Below are positions 17,615 through 27,111 of a stretch of DNA of 64,000 nt, one piece after another. Source of the stretch: Streptomyces sp. NRRL WC-3626 (GTDB lineage Bacteria > Actinomycetota > Actinomycetes > Streptomycetales > Streptomycetaceae); assembly GCF_000718785.1 (NCBI RefSeq), contig NZ_JOCA01000016.1, positions 62,001 through 126,000 on the forward strand, written 5' to 3'. The notes beneath the pieces are model-generated. The model searched no databases and was not told the DNA's origin. It worked only from the letters and a program-made list of their open reading frames with translations. The position numbers were made by a program, and so were the translations under genes. The number at the start of each line of letters is the position of its first letter. Position 1 is the stretch's first letter.

Positions 17615-18034
17615 CACACGGTTGCCGGATTTCGAGAGGGGGAATGTTTGTTGGATCCGGTAGTGTTAACCTCAAGTCTGCACCCGACCCCACCATGGCG
17701 AGGTGCCTCGTGTCCCCGTCCGGGACAGACATTCTTCCGGGAGCCCCCCAAGCCGCACTCTGTTCTCTGCTACGTACGCGGGCAGTACGTCGCACGCGGA
17801 CACTGAACGGCTCGACGGTGGGGGCACCCCCTCTGGGGGCGTTTCGGAGCCGGTGCGACCACGCCACGTGACACTGGATGCCACGGTTCGGGGAAGCGCC
17901 ATCACCAGAAATCTCTTCCGCCGCTCAGGCGGACAACCGCCCCGGCACGGTTCGCACAGCAAGGACCGATGCCGGACAGCACAACCGGTCGCCGAGCCAG
18001 ACAGGCCGACGTCCGCTCCAGGGAAGGACCCTTC
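17615..18034 (+). promoter_or_regulatory. 420-base rho leader region
   Basis: This long upstream region of rho holds a TAGTGT hexamer (17661-17666) as a possible -10, and G/C blocks that can pair in two mutually exclusive ways: GGGGG 17820-17824 or GGGGG 17835-17839 with CCCCC 17827-17831. One open frame from GTG 17703 runs to a TGA (18036-18038) that overlaps the rho start as GTGA, so a coupled leader ORF is possible but its composition is not protein-like. Rho autoregulation through its leader is known in other bacteria; here it is inference. Confidence 0.4.
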
Positions 18035-20098
18035 GTGAGCGACACCACCGATCTGATGGGCGCACGTGTCGAGGAGACCGCTGCCGCGCCCGCCACGGAC
18101 GCTTCCGCGCCTGCCACCGGTGCCGGCTCCCGGCGGCGCCGCGGTACCGGCCTCGAGGGCATGGTGCTGGCCGAGCTGCAGCAGGTCGCATCCGGCCTCG
18201 GCATCAGGGGCACGGCGCGTATGCGCAAGAGCCAGCTGATCGAGGTCATCAAGGAGGCGCAGGCCGCCGGGGGAAGCGCCCCGGCCAAGGCCGAGTCCGC
18301 CACCGAGACCAAGCCCAAGCGCCGCGCCACCTCCCGCACCCGTACGGACGAGGCGGCCGAGAAGAAGGCCCCCGCCAAGGGCGAGCAGGCCCCCGCCGAG
18401 AAGGCCGCGGCCCAGCAGCAGATCGAGATCCCGGGCCAGCCCTCCCCGAAGGCCTCGGGCCAGGGCGAGGAGGCCGAGGAGGCCGCGCCCGCCGAGCGCC
18501 GTCGCCGTCGCGCCACCGCCGAGGCCGGCGCCCCGTCCGCCACCGCGATCGAGACGGTCACCGCCGAGGCGAAGACCGAGCCCAAGGCCGAGACCCCGGC
18601 CCAGCAGCAGTCGCAGCAGCAGGGCGACCACGACGGCGGCGAGGGCCGCCGCCGCGACCGCCGTGAGCGCGGCCGCGACCGTGACCGCGGTGAGCGTGGC
18701 GACCGCGGCGACCGTGGCGGTGACCGCGGTGACCGCGGTGACCGCCGTGGCAAGGGCGACGACCAGCAGCAGAGCCAGGGCGGCGGCCAGGGCCGCCAGC
18801 AGAACCAGCAGGGCGGCGGCGGCCGTCAGCAGGACCGGCCGCAGCACGACGACGACGACTTCGAGGGCGGCCGGCGTGGCCGTCGCGGGCGCTACCGCGA
18901 CCGCCGGGGCCGTCGTGGCCGCGACGAGATGACGTCCGAGCCGCAGATCAACGAGGACGACGTCCTGATCCCCGTCGCGGGCATCCTCGACATCCTCGAC
19001 AACTACGCGTTCATCCGCACCTCCGGCTACCTGCCCGGTCCGAACGACGTGTACGTCTCCCTCGCCCAGGTCCGCAAGAACGGCCTGCGCAAGGGCGACC
19101 ACCTCACCGGTGCCGTGCGCCAGCCCAAGGAGGGCGAGCGCCGCGAGAAGTTCAACGCGCTGGTGCGCCTGGACTCCCAGAACGGCATGGCGCCCGAATC
19201 CGGCCGTGGACGGCCGGAGTTCAACAAGCTGACGCCCCTGTACCCGCAGGACCGCCTCCGCCTGGAGACGGACCCCGGCGTTCTGACGACGCGCATCATC
19301 GACCTGGTCGCCCCCATCGGCAAGGGCCAGCGCGGTCTGATCGTGGCCCCGCCGAAGACCGGCAAGACCATGATCATGCAGGCGATCGCCAACGCGATCA
19401 CGCACAACAACCCCGAGTGCCACCTGATGGTCGTCCTGGTCGACGAGCGTCCGGAAGAGGTCACCGACATGCAGCGGTCGGTCAAGGGCGAGGTCATCTC
19501 CTCGACCTTCGACCGCCCGGCCGAGGACCACACCACGGTCGCCGAGCTCGCCATCGAGCGCGCCAAGCGCCTGGTGGAGCTGGGCCACGACGTCGTCGTC
19601 CTGCTCGACTCGATCACGCGTCTGGGCCGTGCGTACAACCTCGCCGCCCCGGCGTCCGGCCGCATCCTGTCCGGTGGTGTCGACTCGACCGCCCTGTACC
19701 CGCCGAAGCGCTTTTTCGGTGCGGCCCGCAACATCGAGGACGGCGGTTCGCTGACCATCCTCGCCACCGCCCTGGTGGACACCGGGTCCCGCATGGACGA
19801 GGTCATCTTCGAGGAGTTCAAGGGCACCGGCAACGCCGAGCTCAAGCTCGACCGGAAGCTCGCCGACAAGCGCATCTTCCCGGCGGTGGACGTCGACGCG
19901 TCCGGTACCCGCAAGGAAGAGATCCTGCTCGCCCCCGACGAGCTCGCCATCGTCTGGAAGCTGCGCCGGGTGCTGCACGCGCTCGACCAGCAGCAGGCGG
20001 TCGAACTGCTTCTCGACAAGATGAAGCAGACGAAGTCGAACGCCGAGTTCCTGATGCAGATCCAGAAGACGACGCCGACGCCGGGCAACGGCGACTGA
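18035..20098 (+). CDS. rho: Transcription termination factor Rho
   Basis: A 687-aa RNA-dependent helicase, hexameric in known family members. The N-terminal Rho-N helix (about 40-85, [13 protein letters not shown]) is followed by a long actinobacterial insertion (about 100-305) rich in Lys/Ala/Glu and then Arg-Asp-Gly repeats (RGDRGDRG) and Gln/Gly. The CSD-like RNA-binding domain includes [18 protein letters not shown], and the motor has Walker A PPKTGKTM (about 438) and DERPEEV. GTG 18035 follows GGGAAGGA. The insertion is of the type that adds RNA affinity and low-complexity character to actinobacterial Rho proteins. Confidence 0.98.
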   Translation: MSDTTDLMGARVEETAAAPATDASAPATGAGSRRRRGTGLEGMVLAELQQVASGLGIRGTARMRKSQLIEVIKEAQAAGGSAPAKAESATETKPKRRATSRTRTDEAAEKKAPAKGEQAPAEKAAAQQQIEIPGQPSPKASGQGEEAEEAAPAERRRRRATAEAGAPSATAIETVTAEAKTEPKAETPAQQQSQQQGDHDGGEGRRRDRRERGRDRDRGERGDRGDRGGDRGDRGDRRGKGDDQQQSQGGGQGRQQNQQGGGGRQQDRPQHDDDDFEGGRRGRRGRYRDRRGRRGRDEMTSEPQINEDDVLIPVAGILDILDNYAFIRTSGYLPGPNDVYVSLAQVRKNGLRKGDHLTGAVRQPKEGERREKFNALVRLDSQNGMAPESGRGRPEFNKLTPLYPQDRLRLETDPGVLTTRIIDLVAPIGKGQRGLIVAPPKTGKTMIMQAIANAITHNNPECHLMVVLVDERPEEVTDMQRSVKGEVISSTFDRPAEDHTTVAELAIERAKRLVELGHDVVVLLDSITRLGRAYNLAAPASGRILSGGVDSTALYPPKRFFGAARNIEDGGSLTILATALVDTGSRMDEVIFEEFKGTGNAELKLDRKLADKRIFPAVDVDASGTRKEEILLAPDELAIVWKLRRVLHALDQQQAVELLLDKMKQTKSNAEFLMQIQKTTPTPGNGD

Positions 20099-20111
20099 CG
20101 TCGAAAGTCCA

Positions 20112-20150
20112 CGCGAAAGGGCCGCTTCCCCGGGAAGCGGCCCTTTCGCG
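20112..20150 (+). terminator. Terminator of rho
   Basis: A perfect inverted repeat with arms CGCGAAAGGGCCGCTTC and its complement lies 14 bases after the rho stop; the centre CCCCGGG forms the loop. It is among the strongest hairpins in the window. Confidence 0.85.
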
Positions 20151-20259
20151 TGTGGCGGGACCCTCGCACAGGCCGCCGTGCGACCCTGGCCGACGATTCC
20201 CCGCCATGTCTGGCACCGAGTGCAAGGGGGTATCCGGACATAGATGAGCTGAGGAGCGC

Positions 20260-21339
20260 ATGTCTGCCGAGAGCACACCGGGCAACCGGGACAAAGGACG
20301 CCGGCGCAAGGGCCTGAGGGTCGCGGCCTGGGCCGCCGCCGGCATCGTGGTTCTGGGCGGCACCGGCGCCGGATATCTGTACTTCAAACTCAACGGCAAC
20401 ATCGCGAGCATCGACATCGACCAGTTCCTCGGCACCGACCGCCCCGAGAAGGCGGACAACGGCTCCGAGAACATCCTCGTCCTCGGCTCGGACACCCGCG
20501 CCGGCGACAACGGGAAACTCGGCGGCGGCGCCGACGAGGGAAGCGCCCGCTCCGACACCGCGATGATCGTGCACGTGTACGAGGGCCACAAGAAGGCGAG
20601 CGTGGTCTCCCTGCCGCGCGACACCGTCATCGACCGCCCCGCGTGCACCGACACCGACGGCGGCAGCCACCCCGCGGCGAACGGCGTGATGTTCAACTCC
20701 GCCTACGCCACGGGCGGGGCGCCCTGTGCGGTGAAGACCGTCGAGTCGATCACCGACCTGCGCATGGACCACTATCTGGAGGTCGACTTCACCGGCTTCC
20801 AGAAGCTGATCGACGAACTCGGCGGTGTCGAGGTCACCACCGGCGAGGACATAGACGACCCCGACAGCCATCTGCGCCTGGAGGCCGGCACCCACCGGCT
20901 CGACGGCGAACAGGCCCTCGGCCTGGTCCGCACCCGGCACGGCGTCGGTGACGGCTCCGACCTGGGCCGCATCCAGCTCCAGCAGGCCTTCGTCAAGGCC
21001 CTGCTACGGCAGGTCGAGGACCTCGGCGTCCTCACCAGCCCGAAGAAGCTCTACGACCTCGCCGACACCGCCACGAAGGCCGTGACCACCGATTCCGGCC
21101 TGGGCTCGGTGAACTCCCTGATGTCCTTCGCGACAGGCCTGAAGAACATCACCCCCGCCCACCTGACCATGATCACGATGCCGGTCCGGTACGACCCGGC
21201 CGACCCCAACAGGGTCCTGATGGAACGAACGAAGGCCCATCAGGTGTGGGACGCGCTGAAGAACGACCGGCCGATCCCCGCCGGCGCCACGGAGAACACG
21301 GCCGCGGGCGAGGCAAGGGGCGTGGTGAGCGCCCCTTAG
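20260..21339 (+). CDS. LytR-CpsA-Psr (LCP) family protein
   Basis: A 359-aa membrane-anchored enzyme. A basic cytoplasmic start (KGRRRKG) precedes one transmembrane helix (about 23-43, [19 protein letters not shown]); the extracellular LCP domain follows, with [24 protein letters not shown] and [14 protein letters not shown]. The conserved Arg and Asp residues that bind the polyprenyl pyrophosphate lipid are present. LCP proteins transfer wall glycopolymers from the lipid carrier to peptidoglycan. The ATG follows TGAGGAGC. In the same region lies a WecA/TagO-like transferase (25.5 kb) that starts such polymers. Confidence 0.9.
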   Translation: MSAESTPGNRDKGRRRKGLRVAAWAAAGIVVLGGTGAGYLYFKLNGNIASIDIDQFLGTDRPEKADNGSENILVLGSDTRAGDNGKLGGGADEGSARSDTAMIVHVYEGHKKASVVSLPRDTVIDRPACTDTDGGSHPAANGVMFNSAYATGGAPCAVKTVESITDLRMDHYLEVDFTGFQKLIDELGGVEVTTGEDIDDPDSHLRLEAGTHRLDGEQALGLVRTRHGVGDGSDLGRIQLQQAFVKALLRQVEDLGVLTSPKKLYDLADTATKAVTTDSGLGSVNSLMSFATGLKNITPAHLTMITMPVRYDPADPNRVLMERTKAHQVWDALKNDRPIPAGATENTAAGEARGVVSAP

Positions 21340-21403
21340 GGGCGCGGGGCCGTACCGGTGTGAGGCTCCGCCACGCGGGCGGGACAAACCCCACCGACCT
21401 GCG

Positions 21404-21430
21404 GGGAACAAAGAACGGCAGCCCCCGGTT
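21404..21430 (+). promoter_or_regulatory. SigR-type promoter of rpmE
   Basis: GGGAAC at 21404-21409 and GTT at 21428-21430 are separated by exactly 18 bases, matching the SigR consensus GGGAAT-N18-GTT except for one base. rpmE is a known thiol-stress (SigR) target in S. coelicolor. The promoter lies about 100 bases upstream of the TTG start. Confidence 0.75.
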
Positions 21431-21532
21431 TTGGGAGAGGACCCCAGTCCTGGCAGACTGGTGAGTCGGCCCCGGTTCACGCCCCCGCACCCGCGGCAGC
21501 GACCCGGTGCCCTCCCGAACCTAGGAGACACC

Positions 21533-21754
21533 TTGAAGCGCGACATCCACCCCGAGTACGTCGAGACGCAGGTCAGCTGCACCTGTGGCGCGTCGTTCAC
21601 CACTCGCAGCACCATCGACAGCGGCACCATCCGTGCCGAGGTCTGCTCCGAGTGCCACCCGTTCTACACGGGCAAGCAGAAGATCCTCGACACCGGTGGC
21701 CGTGTGGCCCGCTTCGAGGCCCGCTTCGGCAAGGCCGCCAGCTCCAAGAAGTAG
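21533..21754 (+). CDS. rpmE: 50S ribosomal protein L31, zinc-binding type
   Basis: A 73-aa ribosomal protein of the C+ class: C16, C18, C38 and C41 in SCTCG and [10 protein letters not shown] form the zinc site, and the KRDIHPEY start is typical. The start is TTG at 21533, supported by TAGGAGA eight bases upstream and by the family N-terminus. In Streptomyces the zinc form can release zinc and be replaced by a Cys-free paralogue, linking it to zinc and redox stress; the SigR promoter upstream fits this. A rho-independent terminator follows. Confidence 0.97.
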   Translation: MKRDIHPEYVETQVSCTCGASFTTRSTIDSGTIRAEVCSECHPFYTGKQKILDTGGRVARFEARFGKAASSKK

Positions 21755-21766
21755 CGAGCCTCCAAT

Positions 21767-21819
21767 CGCCGGTCCACGGCCGTGCCCCCGACCCGGGGCA
21801 GGCCGGGACCGGCGTTTTT
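21767..21819 (+). terminator. Rho-independent terminator between rpmE and prfA
   Basis: The outer stem CGCCGGTCC (21767-21775) pairs with GGACCGGCG (21806-21814), and inner pairs GGCC/GGCC and TGCCCC/GGGGCA extend it. A TTTTT run follows directly, rare in this genome and a sign of an efficient intrinsic terminator. Confidence 0.85.
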
Positions 21820-21860
21820 GGTCGCCCGCCCCTTCACCCACGTCATCGCAGGAGCCCAAG

Positions 21861-22937
21861 ATGTTCGAGGCCGTCGAGGAACTCGTCGCCGAGCACGCCG
21901 ACCTGGAGAAGAAGCTCGCCGACCCGTCGGTCCACGCAGACCAGGCCAACGCGCGCAAGCTGAACAAGCGCTACGCCGAGCTCACCCCGATCGTCGCCAC
22001 GTACCGCTCCTGGAAGCAGACGGGCGACGACATCGAGACCGCGCGCGAACTGGCCGCCGAGGATCCAGACTTCGGCGCCGAGGTCAAGGAGCTGGAGCAG
22101 CGGCGTGAGGAGCTCACCGAGAAGCTTCGGCTGCTCCTCGTCCCGCGCGACCCCAGCGACGACAAGGACGTCATCCTCGAGATCAAGGCCGGCGCGGGCG
22201 GCGACGAGTCCGCCCTGTTCGCCGGCGACCTGCTGCGCATGTATCTGCGGTACGCGGAGCGTGTCGGCTGGAAGACCGAGATCATCGACGCCACCGAGTC
22301 CGAGCTGGGCGGCTACAAGGACGTCCAGGTCGCGGTGAAGACCAAGGGCGGCCAGGGTGCCACCGAGCCCGGCCAGGGCGTGTGGGCGCGGCTGAAGTAC
22401 GAGGGCGGCGTGCACCGCGTGCAGCGCGTGCCGGCCACCGAGTCGCAGGGCCGTATCCACACCTCCGCCGCCGGTGTCCTGGTGACGCCCGAGGCGGAGG
22501 AGGTCGACGTGGAGATCAACCCGAACGACCTGCGCATCGACGTCTACCGGTCCTCCGGGCCCGGCGGACAGTCCGTGAACACCACCGACTCCGCCGTGCG
22601 CATCACGCACCTGCCGACCGGAGTCGTCGCCTCCTGCCAGAACGAGAAGAGCCAGCTGCAGAACAAGGAGCAGGCCCTGCGTATCCTGCGCTCCAGGCTG
22701 CTCGCGGCGGCGCAGGAGGAGGCGGAGCGGGAGGCCGCCGACGCCCGGCGCAGCCAGGTCCGTACGGTCGACCGCTCCGAGAAGATCCGCACGTACAACT
22801 TCCCGGAGAACCGCATCTCGGACCACCGCGTCGGCTTCAAGGCGTACAACCTCGACCAGGTCCTGGACGGCGACCTCGTCGCGGTGATCCAGGCCTGTGT
22901 CGACGCGGACTCGGCCGCCAAGCTCGCCGCCGCGTAA
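21861..22937 (+). CDS. prfA: Peptide chain release factor 1
   Basis: A 358-aa class I release factor that reads UAA and UAG and triggers peptide release. It has the codon-recognition PAT tripeptide in [10 protein letters not shown] and the catalytic GGQ in [14 protein letters not shown] (about 235). ATG 21861 has AGGAG ten bases upstream. Full length. prmC, the enzyme that methylates the GGQ glutamine, follows 30 bases downstream. Confidence 0.98.
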   Translation: MFEAVEELVAEHADLEKKLADPSVHADQANARKLNKRYAELTPIVATYRSWKQTGDDIETARELAAEDPDFGAEVKELEQRREELTEKLRLLLVPRDPSDDKDVILEIKAGAGGDESALFAGDLLRMYLRYAERVGWKTEIIDATESELGGYKDVQVAVKTKGGQGATEPGQGVWARLKYEGGVHRVQRVPATESQGRIHTSAAGVLVTPEAEEVDVEINPNDLRIDVYRSSGPGGQSVNTTDSAVRITHLPTGVVASCQNEKSQLQNKEQALRILRSRLLAAAQEEAEREAADARRSQVRTVDRSEKIRTYNFPENRISDHRVGFKAYNLDQVLDGDLVAVIQACVDADSAAKLAAA

Positions 22938-22967
22938 CCCCCCGCCGACAGACAGCACGGAGGACCA

Positions 22968-23813
22968 GTGAACCTGCTGCTCGCCGAGGTGGCCCAGGCC
23001 ACCCAGCGGCTCGCCGACGCCGGCGTGCCCTCGCCGCGCACCGACGCGGAGGAGCTCGCCGCGTTCGTGCACGGCGTCAAGCGCGGCGAGCTGCACACCG
23101 TGAAGGACTCCGACTTCGACGCCCGGTACTGGGAGGTCATCGCCCGCCGTGAGGCCCGCGAGCCGCTCCAGCACATCACCGGGCGGGCGTACTTCCGCTA
23201 CCTGGAGCTCCAGGTCGGGCCCGGGGTGTTCGTGCCGCGGCCCGAGACGGAGTCCGTGGTCGGCTGGGCGATAGACGCCGTCCGCGCGATGGACGTCGTC
23301 GAGCCCTGCATCGTCGACCTGTGCACCGGCTCCGGCGCCATCGCGCTCGCCCTCGCACAGGAGGTCCCCCGTTCCCGCGTGTACGCCGTGGAGCTGTCCG
23401 AGGACGCCCTGCGGTGGACGCGCAAGAACATGGAGGGGTCGAGGGTCGAACTGCGCCAGGGAGACGCCCTCGCGGCCTTCCCCGACCTCGACGGACAGGT
23501 CGACCTGGTCGTCTCCAACCCGCCGTACATCCCGCTCACCGAGTGGGAGTACGTGGCGCCGGAGGCCCGCGACTACGACCCCGACCTCGCCCTGTTCTCC
23601 GGTGAGGACGGCCTGGACCTGATCCGCGGCCTGGAGCGCACCGCGCACCGGCTGCTGCGGCCCGGCGGGGTGGTCGTGGTCGAGCACGCGGACACCCAGG
23701 GCGGCCAGGTGCCGTGGATCTTCGCCGAGGAGCGGGGCTGGGCCGACGCGGCCGACCACCCCGACCTCAACAACCGCCCCCGGTTCGCCACCGCCCGCAA
23801 GGCGCTGCCGTGA
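22968..23813 (+). CDS. prmC: Release factor glutamine methyltransferase
   Basis: A 281-aa SAM-dependent enzyme that N5-methylates the Gln of the release factor GGQ motif. The N-terminal helical domain (1-95) binds the release factor; the Rossmann domain has DLCTGSGAIALAL (about 118) and the catalytic NPPY in VVSNPPYIPLTEWEY (about 184). GTG 22968 follows CGGAGGACCA. Its position after prfA is the standard bacterial pairing. Confidence 0.96.
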   Translation: MNLLLAEVAQATQRLADAGVPSPRTDAEELAAFVHGVKRGELHTVKDSDFDARYWEVIARREAREPLQHITGRAYFRYLELQVGPGVFVPRPETESVVGWAIDAVRAMDVVEPCIVDLCTGSGAIALALAQEVPRSRVYAVELSEDALRWTRKNMEGSRVELRQGDALAAFPDLDGQVDLVVSNPPYIPLTEWEYVAPEARDYDPDLALFSGEDGLDLIRGLERTAHRLLRPGGVVVVEHADTQGGQVPWIFAEERGWADAADHPDLNNRPRFATARKALP

Positions 23814-23866
23814 GCGTCCCGCATACTTCTTCCCCCCGGCAGCACCCGTACGAGGAGGCCCGCTAG

Positions 23867-24514
23867 ATGGCTCGCCGTTACGACACCAACGACGCGACCG
23901 ACCGCACGACCGGTCTGCGTGAAGCCGCGTCCGCCGTCCGCCGGGGCGAACTCGTGGTGCTGCCGACGGACACGGTGTACGGCATCGGCGCCGACGCGTT
24001 CACCTCGGAGGCCGTCGCCGATCTGCTGGACGCCAAGGGGCGGGGCCGCAACATGCCCACTCCCGTCCTGATCGGCTCCCCGAACACCCTGCACGGCCTG
24101 GTCACCGACTTCTCCGAGCAGGCCTGGGAACTCGTCGACGCGTTCTGGCCGGGCGCGCTGACGCTGGTCGCCAAGCACCAGCCGTCGCTGCAGTGGGACC
24201 TCGGGGACACCCGGGGCACGGTGGCCGTACGGATGCCGCTGCACCCCGTCGCCATCGAACTGCTCACCGAGGTCGGGCCGATGGCCGTGTCGTCGGCGAA
24301 CCTGACCGGTCACCCGGCGCCCGAGGACTGCGACGCCGCTCAGGGGATGCTCGGGGACTCCGTCTCCGTGTACCTGGACGGCGGGCCCACTCCGGGCAAC
24401 GTGCCCTCCTCCATCGTCGACGTCACGCGGCCCGTGCCGGTGCTGCTGCGCGAGGGCGCGATCTCGCCCGAGGAGCTGCGCAAGGTGGTACCCGACCTCG
24501 AGGTGGCGAATTGA
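23867..24514 (+). CDS. tsaC: L-threonylcarbamoyladenylate synthase
   Basis: A 215-aa YrdC/Sua5-fold protein that makes threonylcarbamoyl-AMP from Thr, bicarbonate and ATP for the t6A37 modification of ANN-reading tRNAs. Motifs are VVLPTDTVYGIGADA (about 25-39), the K-R strand KGRGRNMPTPVLIG and SSANLTGHPAP (about 143). It is the short form without a Sua5 C-terminal domain. The stop overlaps the TTG start of the next gene (TTGA), so the two are coupled. Confidence 0.93.
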   Translation: MARRYDTNDATDRTTGLREAASAVRRGELVVLPTDTVYGIGADAFTSEAVADLLDAKGRGRNMPTPVLIGSPNTLHGLVTDFSEQAWELVDAFWPGALTLVAKHQPSLQWDLGDTRGTVAVRMPLHPVAIELLTEVGPMAVSSANLTGHPAPEDCDAAQGMLGDSVSVYLDGGPTPGNVPSSIVDVTRPVPVLLREGAISPEELRKVVPDLEVAN

Positions 24515-25188
24515 CGGCCCCTGAGTCGGGGCGTGGCATAGGCAACCGGGAATCCAGTGCGGAGATCACGACGACCTTCGGTTTTCCGCGCGACACCTTC
24601 CGCATCCTCCACGTCAGCACCGGAAACGTGTGCCGCTCGCCGATCACCGAGCGGCTGACCCGGCATTTCGTGAGCCAGCGGCTGGGGATCCTGGGTGGCG
24701 GGCTGATCGTGGAGAGCGCGGGGACGTGGGGGCACGAGGGTGCGGCCATGGAGGCGCACGCGGAGACCGTGCTGGGGGAGTTCGGGGCGGACGCGTCCGG
24801 GTTCGTGGGGCGGGAGCTGCTGGACGAGCATGTGATCCGGGCGGATCTCGTGCTGACCGCTACGCGGGATCACCGGGCGCAGGTGATTTCGATGGGGCAT
24901 TCCGCGGGGTTGCGGACGTTTACGTTGAAAGAGTTCACGCGGCTGGTGAACGCGATCGATCCGGCTACCCTGCCGCCGCTGGACGAGGGGCTGGTGATGC
25001 GGGCCCGGGCGTTGGTGCGGGCGGCTGCGGCTCTGCGGGGGTGGTTGTTGGCGCCGACGCTCGAGGCGGACGAGGTGTATGACCCGTACGGGGCGCCGCT
25101 GACGTTTTTCCGGTCCATCGGGGACGAGATATTCGAGGCGCTGGATCCCGTGGTGACCGCGCTGACCGGGGTGCCGGCTCGGGCGTAG
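24511..25188 (+). CDS. Low-molecular-weight phosphatase-like protein with Ser in place of the catalytic Cys
   Basis: A 225-aa protein of the LMW protein-tyrosine phosphatase fold. The family P-loop VCxGNxCRS reads V-S36-T-G-N-V-C41-R42-S here, so the nucleophilic Cys is Ser (codon 24616-24618) while Arg42 of the CX5R loop remains. The general-acid loop is less clear; DPYGAPLTFFRSIGDEIFEALDP resembles the DPF/DPY region. TTG 24511 overlaps the tsaC stop. A Ser variant would bind phosphate but hydrolyse poorly, so a phospho-binding role is possible. It precedes the lipid-carrier transferase gene. Confidence 0.8.
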   Translation: MTAPESGRGIGNRESSAEITTTFGFPRDTFRILHVSTGNVCRSPITERLTRHFVSQRLGILGGGLIVESAGTWGHEGAAMEAHAETVLGEFGADASGFVGRELLDEHVIRADLVLTATRDHRAQVISMGHSAGLRTFTLKEFTRLVNAIDPATLPPLDEGLVMRARALVRAAAALRGWLLAPTLEADEVYDPYGAPLTFFRSIGDEIFEALDPVVTALTGVPARA

Positions 25189-25246
25189 GTCTGCGGCTGC
25201 CGGGGCGGGCTTACAGGGCCTCCGGCGTTGTTCCGCTGTGCCCACC

Positions 25247-25265
25247 CGTTCCGCCCTGCGGAACG
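25247..25265. other. Nested inverted repeats before the WecA-like gene
   Basis: CGTTCCG (25247-25253) and CGGAACG (25259-25265) pair perfectly, and are enclosed by CGCTGTG (25234-25240) and CACAGCG further right. It may end the upstream transcript or form a leader structure. The surrounding 25189-25440 holds no gene. Confidence 0.4.
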
Positions 25266-25409
25266 ATTGCCCACAGCGAGGCGGGCGGGGCGGGCGGGGC
25301 GCCCGCAGCGGGGCGGGCGCGCGTGCACACAGCTACGCGGGCGAGGTCCACGGGTGGGCGTGCAACCATCGGTGGTACCCGGATGTCCTCACTCTTATGC
25401 GTGCCTCGC

Positions 25410-25415
25410 TAGGGT
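25410..25415 (+). promoter_or_regulatory. Possible -10 of the WecA-like gene
   Basis: TAGGGT fits the Streptomyces TAGRRT -10 consensus perfectly and lies 40 bases before the chosen start. Only a weak -35 (CTCAC) is found 17 bases upstream. Confidence 0.35.
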
Positions 25416-25454
25416 GTGGGGCTGTGATGGCCAGCGAGATCTGTGGGGAAGCCC

Positions 25455-26798
25455 GTGCGTGAATACCTGCTGACGCTCTGCATCACGGCCGCGGTGACGT
25501 ACCTGCTGACAGGGCCGGTACGGAAGTTCGCGATCGTGGCCGGGGCGATGCCGGAGATCCGGGCACGTGACGTGCACCGGGAACCCACTCCGCGGCTCGG
25601 CGGGATCGCGATGTTCTTCGGACTGTGCGCGGGGCTGCTGGTCGCCGACCACCTCACCAACCTCACCCAGCTCTTCGAGAACTCCAACGAGCCGCGTGCG
25701 CTGCTCTCCGGGGCCGCGCTGATCTGGCTGATCGGTGTGCTGGACGACAAGTTCGAGATCGACGCGCTCATCAAACTGGGCGGCCAGATGATCGCCGCCG
25801 GTGTGATGGTCATGCAGGGTCTGACGATCCTGTGGCTGCCCATCCCGGGCGTCGGCTCGGTCGCGCTCACCCAGTGGCAGGGCACCCTGCTCACGGTCGC
25901 GCTGGTCGTGATCACCATCAACGCGGTCAACTTCGTGGACGGCCTGGACGGGCTCGCCGCCGGCATGGTGTGCATCGCGGCGGCGGCGTTCTTCCTGTAC
26001 GCCTACCGCATCTGGTACTCGTACGGCATCGAGGCGGCCGCCCCGGCGACCCTGTTCTCGGTGATCCTCATGGGCATGTGCCTCGGCTTCCTGCCGCACA
26101 ACATGCACCCCGCGCGGATCTTCATGGGCGACTCCGGCTCGATGCTCATCGGGCTGGTGCTCGCCGCCGGCGCGATCTCGGTGACCGGGCAGGTCGACCC
26201 GGACGCGCTGAAGCTGTTCGCCGGTTCGGAGAAGGAGGCCGTGCACCAGACGGTGCCGGTGTACATCCCGCTGCTGCTGCCGCTGACCATCATCGCGGTG
26301 CCGGCCGCCGACCTGATCCTGGCGATCGTCCGGCGCACCTGGCGCGGCCAGTCGCCGTTCGCGGCGGACCGCGGCCATCTGCACCACCGGCTGCTGGAGA
26401 TCGGCCACTCGCACAGCCGGGCCGTGCTGATCATGTACTTCTGGTCGGCGCTGATCGCCTTCGGGGCGCTGACGTACTCCGTGAACTCGGCGTCGATGTG
26501 GATCGTGCTGAGCGTCGTGATCCTGTCCACGCTCGGGCTCATCCTGCTTCTGCTGCCCCGCTTCACGCCCCGCGCCCCGCGCTGGGCGGAAGCGGTCGTA
26601 CCGCCGCGCTACCGGCGCCGCAGGGCGGCCCTGGCGGGGGTGTCGGACGCACCGGAGGGATCGGAGGCATCGGCGGCGGAGGAGCCCGAGAGCGCCGACG
26701 AGAACCGCACCCCGGTCGCCGCGGGCGTCTCCGGCGTCAATGGCGCGACCGCGGTGGGCCCCCGCGCACGGCTGGGCGACCGGTCACGGTCAAGGTAA
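25455..26798 (+). CDS. MraY/WecA-family undecaprenyl-phosphate sugar-1-phosphate transferase
   Basis: A 447-aa polytopic membrane enzyme with about 11 helices. It transfers a sugar-1-phosphate (typically GlcNAc-1-P) to undecaprenyl phosphate to start wall teichoic acid-like or other glycopolymers. Family marks are the N-terminal PTPRLGG, the catalytic Asp pair in LDDKFEI and the segment NFVDGLDGLAAG (about 158-169), and the loop RGHLHHRLLEIGHSHS. The last 60 residues are a disordered Ala/Glu/Ser tail. GTG 25455 was preferred over GTG 25443 because GGGGAAG lies just before it. It resembles TagO/Rfe more than MraY. The LCP protein at 20.3 kb could use its products. Confidence 0.88.
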   Translation: MREYLLTLCITAAVTYLLTGPVRKFAIVAGAMPEIRARDVHREPTPRLGGIAMFFGLCAGLLVADHLTNLTQLFENSNEPRALLSGAALIWLIGVLDDKFEIDALIKLGGQMIAAGVMVMQGLTILWLPIPGVGSVALTQWQGTLLTVALVVITINAVNFVDGLDGLAAGMVCIAAAAFFLYAYRIWYSYGIEAAAPATLFSVILMGMCLGFLPHNMHPARIFMGDSGSMLIGLVLAAGAISVTGQVDPDALKLFAGSEKEAVHQTVPVYIPLLLPLTIIAVPAADLILAIVRRTWRGQSPFAADRGHLHHRLLEIGHSHSRAVLIMYFWSALIAFGALTYSVNSASMWIVLSVVILSTLGLILLLLPRFTPRAPRWAEAVVPPRYRRRRAALAGVSDAPEGSEASAAEEPESADENRTPVAAGVSGVNGATAVGPRARLGDRSRSR

Positions 26799-27111
26799 GA
26801 ATCCGGCTAGAGCATTGCCAAGTCGTTGGGTTCTGATGGGTCTCCGTTGGGTGTATGAACCGGCCCAATATCAGACATAAAGGCCGAGTTCTCGCTCAGA
26901 CGCGCAGATTCACTCTCATGTGTGACGCCGAGCACACCAGGCAGGTAAAGACTGCATCAAATAGTTTGTGATAGCGTTCACGAGAACCCCGAACAGACCA
27001 GCCGAACCGCATTGCGCCGGTTCGCAGGTGCGAGGAAATCTCTCTCCGCTCAGGGGTTTACGCTCGTCCATGACGACACACTGCCCCCCTGTGATTTGCG
27101 GAGTTGCCGCC
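26799..27111. other. Gap holding the atp operon promoter region
   Basis: No gene is seen. The composition is less GC-rich than the neighbours (runs such as CATCAAATAGTTTGTGATAG near 26955), as expected for a strong promoter, but I could not fix a -35/-10 pair. A small hairpin, CGAACCG/CGGTTCG, lies near 27005-27025. Confidence 0.4.

Noticed and set aside
17672..20278. An 868-codon minus-strand open frame opposite rho
   Set aside because: It is antisense of rho, with the low-complexity tract giving Val/Leu/Ala runs; no independent support.
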